Source of the DNA: Annulohypoxylon bovei var. microspora
Lineage: Eukaryota > Ascomycota > Sordariomycetes > Xylariales > Hypoxylaceae
Reading direction: 5' to 3'
Assembly: GCA_022836615.1 (NCBI GenBank)
Contig: MU405218.1
Location: 248,001-312,000, forward strand
Length of the DNA stretch: 64,000 nucleotides
The notes below the pieces were generated by a model. That model was not told the DNA's origin, ran no database searches, and saw only the letters and a list, made by a program, of their open reading frames with translations. Each line of letters opens with the position of its first letter. Position 1 is the stretch's first letter. This document shows positions 32,846-43,253 of the stretch, piece after piece. The translations under genes were made by a program, and so were the position numbers.

Positions 32846-34915
32846 ATGGCGACTGACAAGCAGTCAAGTAGATATGAATCGCTTGGACAAGTATCGTCTA
32901 TACCAGAGGCGACCTTGTACGAAGGTATAGACCAAGGTGCCTATTATCCCGACAACGACACAAAAGGCGACAAAGGTGTAGTTGAGCAATATCCGGTACA
33001 AGGAGAAGTTGCCGCTGTTCGCCGACAGCACGTCTTCCGATTCTGGCCATGGGAAATTGCGTCTCTCATTGTGGCGTTCGGGTTGATAGCGGCCACTTAC
33101 TCGATTCTGTCCCACTTCGACGGCCAAAAACTGCCAGAGTGGCCGTACAGTATTAACCTCAACACGCTGATCGCCTTGATCTCAACTATCATGCGAGCGG
33201 CAATGCTCGTAGGTGTCGCCGAAGTCATCAGTCAGACGAAATGGAGCTGGTTCTCTCGACCGCGACCTCTTAGTCACCTACAATATTTCGACGAAGCGAG
33301 CCGTTCGTTTGCCGGTTCTTTAAGCCTGCTATTTGTTGCGCCGGGGAGCTTGTTGGGCGTGTTGGGTGCTCTCATAACCATTCTGTCGCTTGGTATAGGC
33401 CCCTTCACGCAACAGACCATCAAGACGGTTCCGTGTCTTCAGACACATAACGCGCAGACGGCATCGCTACCCCTATCTCACTACGTGCCTGCCCTACATA
33501 CATACTATCGTGTCGGAGCTGGAACATTCGAGGCCGAGGTCGATATGAAAGGCACAATGATCAACGGGATTACCAACCCAACAGGCAACGACTCCGCCAT
33601 TGTGCCCAACTGCGCTACCGGGAATTGTACGTTTGCGCAACATAACGGCATTACACACTCCTCGATAGGAATGTGCAGCTCCTGCATCAATACCACTTCT
33701 TTTATCAAGGGGCCGATCAAGAGTAATATAACCTATGATAACTACACCTTACCCAACAGCATGTGGGTGAGCCCAGGCTCCGATGAGGCCTACCTTAACG
33801 TGGCCCCCAGCACTCTGGACTGGGCCTCGTCTGCGTTCACTTCCGAATTCAGCTCGATCATCGATCTGTCAATAATCAACGTGACGGTCATGGCGCTCAC
33901 GAACGCGACGTGCCCGACTGTAAATGGCAACACCACTTGTCCCATCTCCGACTTTTCCTCCGGGGAGATGGATGTAGTGGCGACTTCGTGCTCGTTATAT
34001 CCATGTTTGAAGAATTATGACGCCACGGTGGAGAAGGGCGTGTTGCAGGAAAAGATCGTTTCGACCCAGCCAGCGCCCGTCAACTGGGTAGAGGCTGGCA
34101 TACAACCTGGCGCGATCCACCCTTACATGAACTTTACCGCGCTTCAAAGTCCATGTCTTGTCGACGGCGGATGGTATGACCTATCCAACATATCAACCGC
34201 CCCCAAAACGAAGGATAGGGTGTTCACAGGCATCAACATCGACGGGAAAAATTACACCGCGCCGGATGAGTGCCTGTACAAGATGTGGTACCTATACGCC
34301 GAGGGCCTATACAGATTTATAGGCTACGACTTGCTCTCGGGTACCTGCACGTACAACGCGCGGCAGGGCACAGCTATATCGTGCGATTCGAGGTGGTGGC
34401 TTGCTAGTTTGTATAATAGCAAACAGGCAAGCTTCAATACGTTGAGCACGGCGTTCGACCAGTTCGCTACGGCCGTCACCAACAAGATGCGCACCTCGGG
34501 CTCGAGCAACTACGACCCCACTGTTCACGAGCTGGTAACCGGCTTGGTTAACGAGATGACGGTATGCACGGAGTTCCAGTGGCAGTGGCTGCTGATGCCG
34601 ACGATCCTAGTCGCCGCCACGGGGGCGGTCCTGGTCGCCATCATAGTGCAGAACTTGCGCGATCGCAGACAGCCCGTGTGGAAGTCATCGTTGCTGCCGT
34701 TGCTTTACTATGGATTTGACCGACGCGCACACAATGAGGATCCGAACAGGCCCGTGATGGATCTCACCGAGCTAAACCAAGCAGCATCGGATATGAGGGT
34801 CAGGTTACGGAGTGGTGCTGAGGCTGGCTTCGTTGATGTTACCCCGACTATTGACGAGTTGATAAGACGGAAGGGGAGAGATATTGAGGTGGACTCTCTC
34901 ATTGATGGAAGATGA
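32846..34915 (+). CDS. DUF3176 family fungal membrane protein
   Basis: Single exon, 689 residues. The order of features matches the fungal DUF3176 family: a hydrophilic N-terminus (1-65), a first membrane segment (about 69-88) after FRFWPWE, a second (about 104-128) after INLNTLIALIST, the signature WSWFSRPRPLSHLQYFDEASR, then a long hydrophobic stretch (about 155-188). A large, Cys-rich, N-glycosylation-rich extracytoplasmic domain follows (many NxT/S, CxxxxC pairs such as PNCATGNCTF and CSSCINT). The last membrane segment is at about 581-604, with a short basic tail. Function is unknown for the family. The Cys pairs and glycosites suggest the loop lies outside the cell or in the lumen. Confidence 0.88.
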   Translation: MATDKQSSRYESLGQVSSIPEATLYEGIDQGAYYPDNDTKGDKGVVEQYPVQGEVAAVRRQHVFRFWPWEIASLIVAFGLIAATYSILSHFDGQKLPEWPYSINLNTLIALISTIMRAAMLVGVAEVISQTKWSWFSRPRPLSHLQYFDEASRSFAGSLSLLFVAPGSLLGVLGALITILSLGIGPFTQQTIKTVPCLQTHNAQTASLPLSHYVPALHTYYRVGAGTFEAEVDMKGTMINGITNPTGNDSAIVPNCATGNCTFAQHNGITHSSIGMCSSCINTTSFIKGPIKSNITYDNYTLPNSMWVSPGSDEAYLNVAPSTLDWASSAFTSEFSSIIDLSIINVTVMALTNATCPTVNGNTTCPISDFSSGEMDVVATSCSLYPCLKNYDATVEKGVLQEKIVSTQPAPVNWVEAGIQPGAIHPYMNFTALQSPCLVDGGWYDLSNISTAPKTKDRVFTGINIDGKNYTAPDECLYKMWYLYAEGLYRFIGYDLLSGTCTYNARQGTAISCDSRWWLASLYNSKQASFNTLSTAFDQFATAVTNKMRTSGSSNYDPTVHELVTGLVNEMTVCTEFQWQWLLMPTILVAATGAVLVAIIVQNLRDRRQPVWKSSLLPLLYYGFDRRAHNEDPNRPVMDLTELNQAASDMRVRLRSGAEAGFVDVTPTIDELIRRKGRDIEVDSLIDGR

Positions 34916-35260
34916 GTTGTAAATTGTAAATTATAATAACAATAATGTAGAATTATGAAGCTTGATGAACTTACCTGGGGGTATAGGGTATATAGGGGAT
35001 ATATAAAGATTAATGTCGTATACTATATTATTTAATATTATTGCATATTCCAAATGCGCTAATCATTAAACAGAGCTACGCTAGTGGCGATAACTGGCGA
35101 TAACCCACAAAAATCCTCCAGGGCTGCTTATCAATCGAGGGGCAATGGGAATTTCAAGTGACATTTTTTCTTATCCAGATCTGAAAACCCCACCATCGTA
35201 ACTAAAAGTTACAATACCCATCAACCATCACTACTGGCGAGAATTCAATAAACTGCCAAG
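34916..35260. other. Short AT-rich spacer before NMD3
   Basis: Contains the DUF3176 3' UTR and the NMD3 promoter. Tandem near-copies of GCGATAACT occur at about 35089-35105. No other element seen. Confidence 0.4.
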
Positions 35261-36823
35261 ATGTCGATGGATATTGATGTAGATGCGCCTATTTCCATCG
35301 CGCCATCGCAAGGGATTAACGGTGTCTCTGCCACCATCTTCTGTTGCGACTGCGGCGCTCCCATCGATGGAACAACCGCAATCGACGCCAAGTGCTACGA
35401 CTGCTTCAAGCTTACCAAAGACATATCCCAGGGCATTCAACGTGAAGCTACGCTACATTTCTGCCGAGACTGCGACCGATGGCTTCAACCTCCGACCAGC
35501 TGGGTGTCGGCTCAACCAGAATCCCGTGAGCTTTTGGCTCTGTGTCTGAAGAAGCTAAGCCTTAACCGAACACGAATTATCGACGCGAGCTTCATATGGA
35601 CCGAGCCACATTCCCGGAGAGTACGAGTGAAGCTCGTGGTTCAGGCGGCGGTAGCGGATGATCGGGTGATGCAACAGGCTTTGGAGGTCATATACGTCGT
35701 CGCATATCAGCAGTGCCCCGAATGCGCCAAGTCATACACAGCCAACGTGTGGAGAGCGAGCGTACAGGTCCGCCAAAAGGTGCTGCACAAACGAACATTC
35801 CTATACCTCGAACAGCTGATCCTAAAGCACGGCGCCCACCGAGAAACCATCAACATCAAGGAAGCGAAGGACGGCATCGACTTCTTCTTCGCCGCGCGAA
35901 ACCAAGCCGAGAAGTTCGTCGACTTCCTTAACTCCGTCGTCCCCATACGGATGAAGAAGTCCCAGGAGCTCATCTCGCAAGACTCCCACACCGCCAAGAA
36001 GTCCTACAAGTTCACCTTCTCGGTAGAGCTGATACCCATCTGCAAGGACGACCTGGTCGCGCTGCCCATCCCGCTGGCCAAGCAGATCGGCAACATCTCC
36101 CCGCTCGCCATCTGCCACCGCGTCGGCACCTCCATCAACGTGCTCGACCCCAACACGCTGCAGACGGCCGAGATCAGCGCCCCGGTCTTCTGGCGGACGC
36201 CGTTCGCCGCGCTGGCCGACGCCCAGGACCTCGTCGAGTTCATCGTCATGGACTGCGAGCCGACGGGGCCGACGCGGGGCAAGTGGGTGCTGGCGGAGAT
36301 CCAGCTCGCGCGCGCGACCGACCTCGGCGTCAACGACCGCACGTACTTCGCGCGCACGCACCTGGGCGGGCTGCTGCACGCCGGCGACTCCGTCATGGGC
36401 TACATGCTGACGGGCGCCAACTTCAACAACCCGCAGTTCGAGGCCGTCGAGGCCTCGCACACGTACGCGCCCCGCATCCCCGACGTCGTCGTCGTCAAGA
36501 AGCACTTCCCCAACCGCCGCCGCAACCGCAAGCGCCAGTGGAAGGTCCGGCGCATGGCCAAGGACGAGGGCGAGCTGCTGCCCCGCAAGACCGACCAGGA
36601 GCGCATGGACCGCGAGTTCGAGCTGTTCCTCCAGGACATCGAGGAGGACGAGGAGTTCCGCCAGGGCGTCCAGCTGTACAAGCAGCCCGCGCCGAAGAAG
36701 CAGCCCGACGAGATGTCCGTCGCTACGACGGAGGATGGGGACGGTGATGAGGACGACGTGCCGCGCGTCGATATGGACGAGCTGCTCGAGGACTTCGACG
36801 AGCTTACGATGCAGGAGCGCTAG
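35261..36823 (+). CDS. NMD3: 60S ribosomal export adaptor NMD3
   Basis: Single exon, 520 residues, the expected length. The N-terminal zinc-binding region has CxxC pairs in CCDCGAPI, CYDCF, CRDCDRW and QCPECAKSY. NIKEAKDGIDFFFAARNQAEKFVDFL and the following beta-rich domain are characteristic. The C-terminus is acidic with Leu-rich segments (DELLEDFDELTMQ), consistent with the Crm1-dependent export signal of Nmd3. The protein binds pre-60S subunits at the final export step. From about 36000 to 36780 nearly every third position is G or C, whereas the first 700 bases are mixed; the join lies inside one exon. Adjacent unnamed gene is convergent. Confidence 0.95.
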   Translation: MSMDIDVDAPISIAPSQGINGVSATIFCCDCGAPIDGTTAIDAKCYDCFKLTKDISQGIQREATLHFCRDCDRWLQPPTSWVSAQPESRELLALCLKKLSLNRTRIIDASFIWTEPHSRRVRVKLVVQAAVADDRVMQQALEVIYVVAYQQCPECAKSYTANVWRASVQVRQKVLHKRTFLYLEQLILKHGAHRETINIKEAKDGIDFFFAARNQAEKFVDFLNSVVPIRMKKSQELISQDSHTAKKSYKFTFSVELIPICKDDLVALPIPLAKQIGNISPLAICHRVGTSINVLDPNTLQTAEISAPVFWRTPFAALADAQDLVEFIVMDCEPTGPTRGKWVLAEIQLARATDLGVNDRTYFARTHLGGLLHAGDSVMGYMLTGANFNNPQFEAVEASHTYAPRIPDVVVVKKHFPNRRRNRKRQWKVRRMAKDEGELLPRKTDQERMDREFELFLQDIEEDEEFRQGVQLYKQPAPKKQPDEMSVATTEDGDGDEDDVPRVDMDELLEDFDELTMQER

Positions 36824-37213
36824 GTAGGTACATCAAAATGGGTCGGGGGGTGGGGTTAGGTAGACGAGGGATGGGAAAAAATATACCTAGATGATTTCAC
36901 ATGATGATTGGGGACTTGCACTATCTTGCTGCTGTGATGCTGAGACTCGGTGTTTGTGGCTTTAGGTAGATTATCGTCAGTCTATGAAGTAAACTACATT
37001 TAGTACCTCGTTCTCTACTTAGAGTCGATTCAGTGATCTTCCCGGAAGTAACTAGCTACCTAGCCACATTAATGAGGGTTATATGCCTGAGTAACCTGAT
37101 TCGGAGAACTAGCCTATTCTCACTCACTCCTGACTGCAAAAGTCAAACTCTGATCTCATGAATTCCGTCTCCGCCCTAGTCACCCGTTCCCACCCAATTT
37201 ATCAAACTTAGTC
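36824..37213. other. Convergent spacer downstream of NMD3
   Basis: 3' UTR material of two convergent genes. No feature recognised. Confidence 0.45.
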
Positions 37214-38275
37214 CTAATTAGCCCAATATCCTTGGGCAGGTTCGTCCTCCCACCCCTCCTCGTTCGGCGGAAGCGTCTCTAAAGAGGCGGCAGCCGTAGC
37301 AGAAGGAAGGGGGTCGTGGCTGCCAGTCCGAGGCCTCTTGGGGCCACTGCCTGAGCCCGAGCGGTTCGGGTTCGGGTTAAGCGGCTGCCGTGGTTGGGGT
37401 TGGCTGGTGGGGCCACCGGTATATGTATTGCGGTGCCAGACGTCGTCGTTGCTCTGGTCGTTGACGAAGCCGGGGCCGGCGGCGCCGTGGGAGCGCTTGC
37501 TTGGGAGCGAGCCCCGCGATGGCGTCTTGCCCCTCTTGCGTGGCGTCCCCTTCGAGCCGCGCTGTGTTCGCGATTTTCTTGGTCTTGATGCCTTTTGGGG
37601 TGCGTAAGTTTGCTCGTCGCCTTCATTCGCGTTGTCGTTACTATCATTATTATCATCACCATTGCTATTGTCGTTGCCATTGCCATACCCCCCGGCGTCC
37701 TCTCCTACCGCCGTCGCCGACGCATCCGATGCACCAGAAACGACTGGTTCGTACTCGTACAGATGTTTGGGGAACTCAACCACCTCGCCCGGCTCGAAGG
37801 ATCGCTCATGATATGTGATATATGCATTGATCCTAATCTCCCTCGGTTCAGGGACCCGGTATTCCCCCATCATCTTCTCCACATACTCGGGGCCGTGCGC
37901 ATATGCCTCGCGCAGGAGCGTGGCGATGGCGTAGATATGCAGCAGGATGGGGATTCGCTTCTCGTCGTGTTTGGGGTTGCGCAGGAATTTGCAGTGGTTT
38001 ATCACGTCGGCCGCGAACAGGATGTCCTCGGCCCAAAAGGGATCCGCCAACCATCGATCGCTGAGGTTCATGATGGGCCTCTCGTGCTTGCGTAGGCACA
38101 GGATGAGGGTGGAAATATCGGAGTCCCGCCAGCTGGGCTTGTTGAGGACGAACAGGGCTTCGTTCAAGGACATGCCGTGGAAGGTCTTGTCGGCGACGGT
38201 GACATACCGGTAGCTATCTAGGAGTACCTGAAGTGAGGCGGATTGGTCGCTGTTGTCGATGTTACAGCTAGCCAT
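37214..38275 (-). CDS. Two-part protein of unknown function with low-complexity tail
   Basis: Uninterrupted, 353 residues, start ATG at 38275. Not recognised. Residues 1-180 look globular and mostly helical (VLLDSYRYVTVADKTFHGMS, HERPIMNLSDRWLADPFWAEDILFAADV, IPILLHIYAIATLLREAYAHG, then EIRINAYITYHERSF). Residues about 195-353 are low-complexity: an Asn/Asp/Gly run, a basic PRKSRTQRGSK/PRKRGKTPSRG block that could be a nuclear signal, then Pro/Asn/Gly repeats. The globular half is the part to use in a family search. A (TGG)5 run lies about 75 bp upstream of the start. The gene shares orientation with ESF2, 286 bp away. Confidence 0.75.
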   Translation of the reverse strand: MASCNIDNSDQSASLQVLLDSYRYVTVADKTFHGMSLNEALFVLNKPSWRDSDISTLILCLRKHERPIMNLSDRWLADPFWAEDILFAADVINHCKFLRNPKHDEKRIPILLHIYAIATLLREAYAHGPEYVEKMMGEYRVPEPREIRINAYITYHERSFEPGEVVEFPKHLYEYEPVVSGASDASATAVGEDAGGYGNGNDNSNGDDNNDSNDNANEGDEQTYAPQKASRPRKSRTQRGSKGTPRKRGKTPSRGSLPSKRSHGAAGPGFVNDQSNDDVWHRNTYTGGPTSQPQPRQPLNPNPNRSGSGSGPKRPRTGSHDPLPSATAAASLETLPPNEEGWEDEPAQGYWAN

Positions 38276-38347
38276 GGTAAACGATGATTAGCTGAAGGCT
38301 GGTTATTAAGTAGATGTGAAGGGTAATCTAATATGATGATGTTACTG

Positions 38348-38362
38348 TGGTGGTGGTGGTGG
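38348..38362. repeat. (TGG)5 microsatellite
   Basis: Five perfect TGG units in the 286-bp spacer between ESF2 and the unnamed minus-strand gene, probably within the latter's leader or promoter (CCA on its sense strand). Confidence 0.8.
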
Positions 38363-38561
38363 TGAGGATGGTGTTCAATCAGACTGAGAAGTGTAGCGGG
38401 TTCCGTAGTTTATAATACCCTCAAGTAGTCAAATAGTTAATAAACTCTGCCTTGACTTCTCTGGGGTATCCTTAAGGCGACATGAAAATATTCCGCAAAT
38501 GCATCTTATCACTTCAAATTCCAGGCATATGCAAAAATTCTGGGTATCATTGTTGACGGGA

Positions 38562-39548
38562 TCAAAAAAGTTGGCTTAGGACTCGTTTGGCTTCCTCGGG
38601 AGCCTTTTCCACCCCTTTCCTTCCTATAGAAGCTTGCTTGAACTTGCGCATGTTCCTGGAATCTTCCGAATCTCTTGTTCCAGTAGGGGCAGAGCTGGTA
38701 GTGTTGTCTTCGTCCCTACTCCTTTTTGCAGCTGCCTTGGCCTGCATCCCCCCTAACACCTTAGCCTTCTCAATGTTCCTTACGAACTCCTTGTTCTCCT
38801 TGGTGGATTTGCTGATTTCTGCCCTCATCCTGCTCGTCCTTTCAGCCATTTCCGAATTGATCTGCTCCGTAAGGTTGTGCCATTTGAACCCTTTCAGATA
38901 GAGAAGATTCCAGATATCGTCTCGATAGTAGGTATTCTTTTTCCCTCCTATAGTACGGGCATTCAGCAGATCGACGGCCTTTTTCGCATCCTTCTTTTCG
39001 ATAAATTCCACCCATCCATCAGTGTACATGTGCTTCTTATTTCCGCCCTGACGAACTCGTCGAGAACGGTCTTGAGGATCCTCGGGAGTGAGGAATATTC
39101 TGTTCATTTTGCCGTATGGTTCGAGCAGCGATCGTAGCTTCGCAGGCTTCATGAAGGGCGGTATGCGCGAGAGATAGACCAAGCCGGATTTTTTAATTGC
39201 TTTTTCCGTGGCGACCAAGTTCTTTTTGGTCAGCGGACGCGAGATATCAGGCAATTCCGATTGTAGATGTAAATCTTCAGGCTTCAGTTTGCGTCCACTC
39301 GCTTTTGTGTGAGAATCTTCCTCTTCTTCGTTCTCCTCTATTACACCATCACCTTCAACTTCTTCAACTTCTTCTTCTCCAGCACTGGGTACATCGTCTT
39401 CGTCGCTGGCAACATCGTCGCTCAATTTGCGACGCTTTGCGATTCGACCGCCTTTTTGTAGTTGTTCGACCTCGGAATCATAGCCTTGGCTACCGTCGTC
39501 TTCGCTTTCCTCCGCGTCCAAGAAGTTATTTATTTTCTCCGGAGGCAT
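38562..39548 (-). CDS. ESF2: Pre-rRNA processing protein ESF2 (ABT1 family)
   Basis: Single exon of 328 residues from ATG 39548; the upstream in-frame codon at 39560 is TTG. The first 95 residues are acidic with KR-rich patches (GGRIAKRRKLSDD). The divergent RRM covers about 120-230: SGLVYLSRIPPFMKPAKLRSLLE, then GRIFLTPEDP-like, HMYTDGWVEF, DAKKAVDLLN and the family hallmark YYRDDIWNLLYLKGFKWHNLTEQ. A basic helical tail follows. In yeast Esf2 joins the SSU processome and stimulates the helicase Dbp8 for 18S rRNA maturation. The gene is divergent from the aldehyde dehydrogenase. Confidence 0.93.
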   Translation of the reverse strand: MPPEKINNFLDAEESEDDGSQGYDSEVEQLQKGGRIAKRRKLSDDVASDEDDVPSAGEEEVEEVEGDGVIEENEEEEDSHTKASGRKLKPEDLHLQSELPDISRPLTKKNLVATEKAIKKSGLVYLSRIPPFMKPAKLRSLLEPYGKMNRIFLTPEDPQDRSRRVRQGGNKKHMYTDGWVEFIEKKDAKKAVDLLNARTIGGKKNTYYRDDIWNLLYLKGFKWHNLTEQINSEMAERTSRMRAEISKSTKENKEFVRNIEKAKVLGGMQAKAAAKRSRDEDNTTSSAPTGTRDSEDSRNMRKFKQASIGRKGVEKAPEEAKRVLSQLF

Positions 39549-39995
39549 ATTTGAAGTCAATTGCTATAACAATTCGTATACCTAACCCTTAAAGTGTTAC
39601 TCTGAAGAGAGCTCTTCAATGGTTGATTAATCGATGGCGTTGTTGACAAGAATTTAAAAATAAAATGGAGAAAGCTCAGATAAGATTTTCTAATAACCAA
39701 GATAAGACCCAATGGGGTGAATGTAAATTTATGCACTAATGAAGAGATGTGTCATTATCGAGACTTTTGAGGGGTTGTCGATCCCCCACTAGTCTATCTA
39801 TCTATCTGTCTATCAATGTACCTGTACGATCTATGTAAATCAGTGACGTTGTCAGAGATGAACCATCTGATAACCAAGTCCGAATCGGAACTTGTGTGGA
39901 TATCTAAGTCAATTTTGAAATTTATTTAGCATCTCTCTATCATTTTACAAACCTAATCTCATTACTTCTCCTTCATACTATAATACATCGAAACA
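39549..39995. other. Divergent promoter region between ESF2 and the aldehyde dehydrogenase
   Basis: AT-rich bidirectional spacer with a (CTAT/CTGT) short tetranucleotide run at about 39794-39814. No specific site assigned. Confidence 0.45.
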
Positions 39996-41588
39996 ATGTC
40001 CGTAGAAGTCCTCACGACTATTTCCCCTACCACAAACGAGCCGATATTGACTCGCAATGGCATCACGACCTCTGAGTTGGAAGAGATCCCTAAGATCGCT
40101 GCCGAGAAGTTTCAGAGCTGGAGCAAGACTTCGTTGACAGATCGCCAGATCATAGTCAACAAAGCATTAAAGCTACTTGACGAGAAGAAAGATGAACTAG
40201 CCGAAGAGCTCACCGTCCAAATGGGACGACCCATTGCTTATACCGCCGGTGAAAGTAAAGCTCATTATGCCGTCCCTTATTACTTAGAATGTTCTCCTAA
40301 ACTAACCTTATATCAGTTTCGACTGCCATCAAACGTGCTAACTATCTTGTCAAGATTAGTGAAGACACGTTGAAAGACACTGATGGAGAGCCGGAGAAGG
40401 GTTTCAAGCGATTCATTCGAAAAGTTCCTGTTGGCCCAGTCCTCGTCATCTTCGCGTGGAACGTAAGGCAATCAGTATAGATGTTCCTATAATCTCCTTT
40501 TGCTAACTCACGTTAGTACCCCTACCTTATTCTAGTCAACTCACTTATACCAGCCTTGCTTTCTGGTAACACCGTGATCCTCAAGCCTTCCCCTCAAACT
40601 CCAACAATAGCGGAGCAGTTTTCTAAAATCTTCACGGAGGCCGGATTACCTGCTGGCGTCTTGCAGTACTTTCACTGTGGATCACCTTTAATTATGGAGT
40701 CCATGGTGCGTAACCCGACAATTTCCCTGATCTGCTTCACCGGTTCGGTAGCAGGAGGGTTAGCAGTTCAGAAGGCAGCCGCCGACAGAATTGTCAACGT
40801 CGGCCTCGAGCTTGGTGGCAAAGATCCTGCATATGTTAGGGGAGACGTCGACCTTGATTGGGCGGCTGCCGAGATAGTCGATGGGTCAATCTTCAATTCG
40901 GGACAGAGTTGCTGTGCCATTGAACGCGTTTATGTCGATGAGAAAGTTTATGACTCCTTTGTCGAGGCCGCCCAGAAGGTCTTGAAGGACTACAAAGTTG
41001 GAGATCCTCTAGACAAGGAGACCCAAATTGGACCAGTCATCTCGAAGCGATCTAAGGAGGCCATCGAGTCTCACATCAAGGATGCATTAAGCAAAGGTGC
41101 GAAGGACCTGACGCCAGAGAATCCCACGTTCTCAGTCCTCCCGGCAAAGGGCAACTTCGTCAAGCCCACTCTCCTTGCTGACGTCAACCACAGCATGACG
41201 GTCATGACGGAGGAGACGTTCGGCCCGGTCATTTCCGTCATGAAGGTCAAGAGCGACGAGGAAGCCGTGAAATTGATGAATGATAGCGAATTTGGCCTCA
41301 CAGCCAGTATATGGACTAAAGATACTGATAAGGGTTACGAATTGGCAGAACAAGTCGAAGCAGGAACTGTCTTTGTCAACCGCGCGGATTACCCGAGTCC
41401 AGTACGTTACGTTCTTTGCCAATATTTATCTAATAGGGAAGTTCTTACATGTTACTAATATTATGTCTACGTAGGATCTGGCCTGGACGGGCTGGAAGAA
41501 CTCGGGCAAGGGCGTTACCCTAAGCAGATTTGGCTATGACCAATTCGTGAAGCTGAAGAGCTACCACCTCAAGGATTACCCGAAGTAG
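39996..41588 (+). CDS. NAD(P)-dependent aldehyde dehydrogenase
   Basis: Four exons (39996-40254, 40317-40462, 40517-41401, 41475-41588) encode 467 residues. Oxidises aldehydes to acids. Landmarks: VGPVLVIFAWNYPYLILVNS across intron 2, VILKPSPQTP (NAD adenosine pocket), FTGSVAGG, the general base E at about 233 in LELGGKDPAY, the nucleophile Cys at about 267-268 in GQSCCAIERVYV, EETFGPVISVMKV, and the C-terminal WTGWKNSGKG spanning the last intron. The sequence resembles the semialdehyde/aldehyde dehydrogenase group of filamentous fungi; substrate not determinable. Introns 1 and 2 carry CTAAC branch sites. Confidence 0.92.
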
Positions 41589-43253
41589 GCTGACATGCGA
41601 GCCAATAGTGACGAAGGGGGCAATGTTCTGGAATGGGTAGCCCATTTATTCCCTTGGACGCGGGTCGACGGCTCGCGGAAGGATTGGGTGGGAACATCCC
41701 TTTTTTTGGCAACATGTGTTCTTGTTTCATGCATGCTCGGAACGACGACGATATTATGCAAGCTGAAGATTGTGTCTCAAAGATGGGCGTTTCGAAACAC
41801 TCTTGGACCAAGTCCATTCCTACGAATGAGATGATATTATTATTTCTTGGGAAGCCTTAAGTTACATATTGGACCCCTTGTTCGCCAGAGACAATTGCCA
41901 CATTCCGGAGTTGCCAACTTTTTAATTTGGAGTGACGATGCTATCTTATTCTTGTGTTGTGTTAGCTGGCAATGACTGAGTGGTTCTACGTGTACGTGTA
42001 TGTATGTATATGTATTTGAAAGATGCATCTTCCGCTTTCGACTTTGTCCCGTCCTTTTCGAAGTAAATCAGGCGCATACTTTTGCAAAACGATACGCAAC
42101 GACACATTCATTTCTTTGTAATACCCCCTTTCGTTCCAATTGAAATTCATTCTCTTTATGACATACTAGTGGTCTAGTTCTACTGCGCAAGTTCTAGCCT
42201 GTCAGCCAGGCTTCACTAGTATTCTACACGCTCTTTTTCGAATCCTACTGTCGTGTGCTCTCTTTCAGCTCTGGCTCCCCGCTCCGGACGATCTCGTCAG
42301 ACTTGCAGCCACCGATCCAACTAACAGCGACTTCAGCTTCACCTGCCAAATAAGAGTCGAGGCTTTGTGGCTCATATTGATTCCTCACCGTCATCCTTCG
42401 CCGTCTCCATTACATACCTACATACAGAACTTAGTAGTAGTTCTTTTACGGAGATCCGTCGACGTTTATATCAGAAAAGAGGATCCCGCTCTTTTCTTTT
42501 CTATAATCCATTTATCATCTATCTCTTAGATCTGTCTTGTTTGCATGATTGTTGATCAATCATAAACTGCGTCGATACTAGTTTAGGTACCTGCATATAA
42601 CCACATCCAATTACTACATACGGCACCTATACCTACGTATTGTGCAGTGCCCCCTAAACTTATCTGGGTGCTGCGCATTTGAGAGGGGGGGATCTCGGAT
42701 CTCAAAAATCACAATTCCATTTTATTGCCGCCTCGACCCTCGACCACGACGTCAAACCTCAGACATTGAAACCCTCAAACCTTCCAAAATTTTACGATAC
42801 GACGTTTGGACCACACGTCGTTGCCAGGCATCCGTTGTCTTGTTTTTGCAGTCATCTTGCCCTTGACAACCTTGACCACCTAGGATTATAGTTGGCCTAG
42901 GCTTTCGGTTTGCATTCAGCTCGTCGCCTACCTCGCAATTAAATTCGTACTCGACTTTTTATTTTATTTTCTAAGCAGGGTTCTTTGTGCACGACGAAAT
43001 CCCCAAATCCCTACTCCCAACCGCCAACCGCCAACCGATTTCCCCTCGTCTCGTCGTTCGTCGTTCGTGTACTTTTGGTCATCAAAGTTACGGTCGCTCC
43101 ACCAACTTTTGATTTTATTTTACTTTTCAACGACGCCAAATCTTCATACTATTCTCATTTTGTCGTCGTCTCGTTTCCTTACCACATTTTTTAATCGTCC
43201 GATTAATTATTTTTCCACTCCAAACATTATCGTCGCAAACAACCACCGCCAAA
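41589..43253. other. Spacer and long pyrimidine-rich leader before a small-protein gene
   Basis: No gene seen. The first 400 bases are the dehydrogenase 3' UTR. From about 42960 to 43253 the sense strand is strongly T/C-rich with CGTCGTTCGTCG words and reads as a long 5' leader of the next gene. Small open frames here have no domain-like features. Confidence 0.5.
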
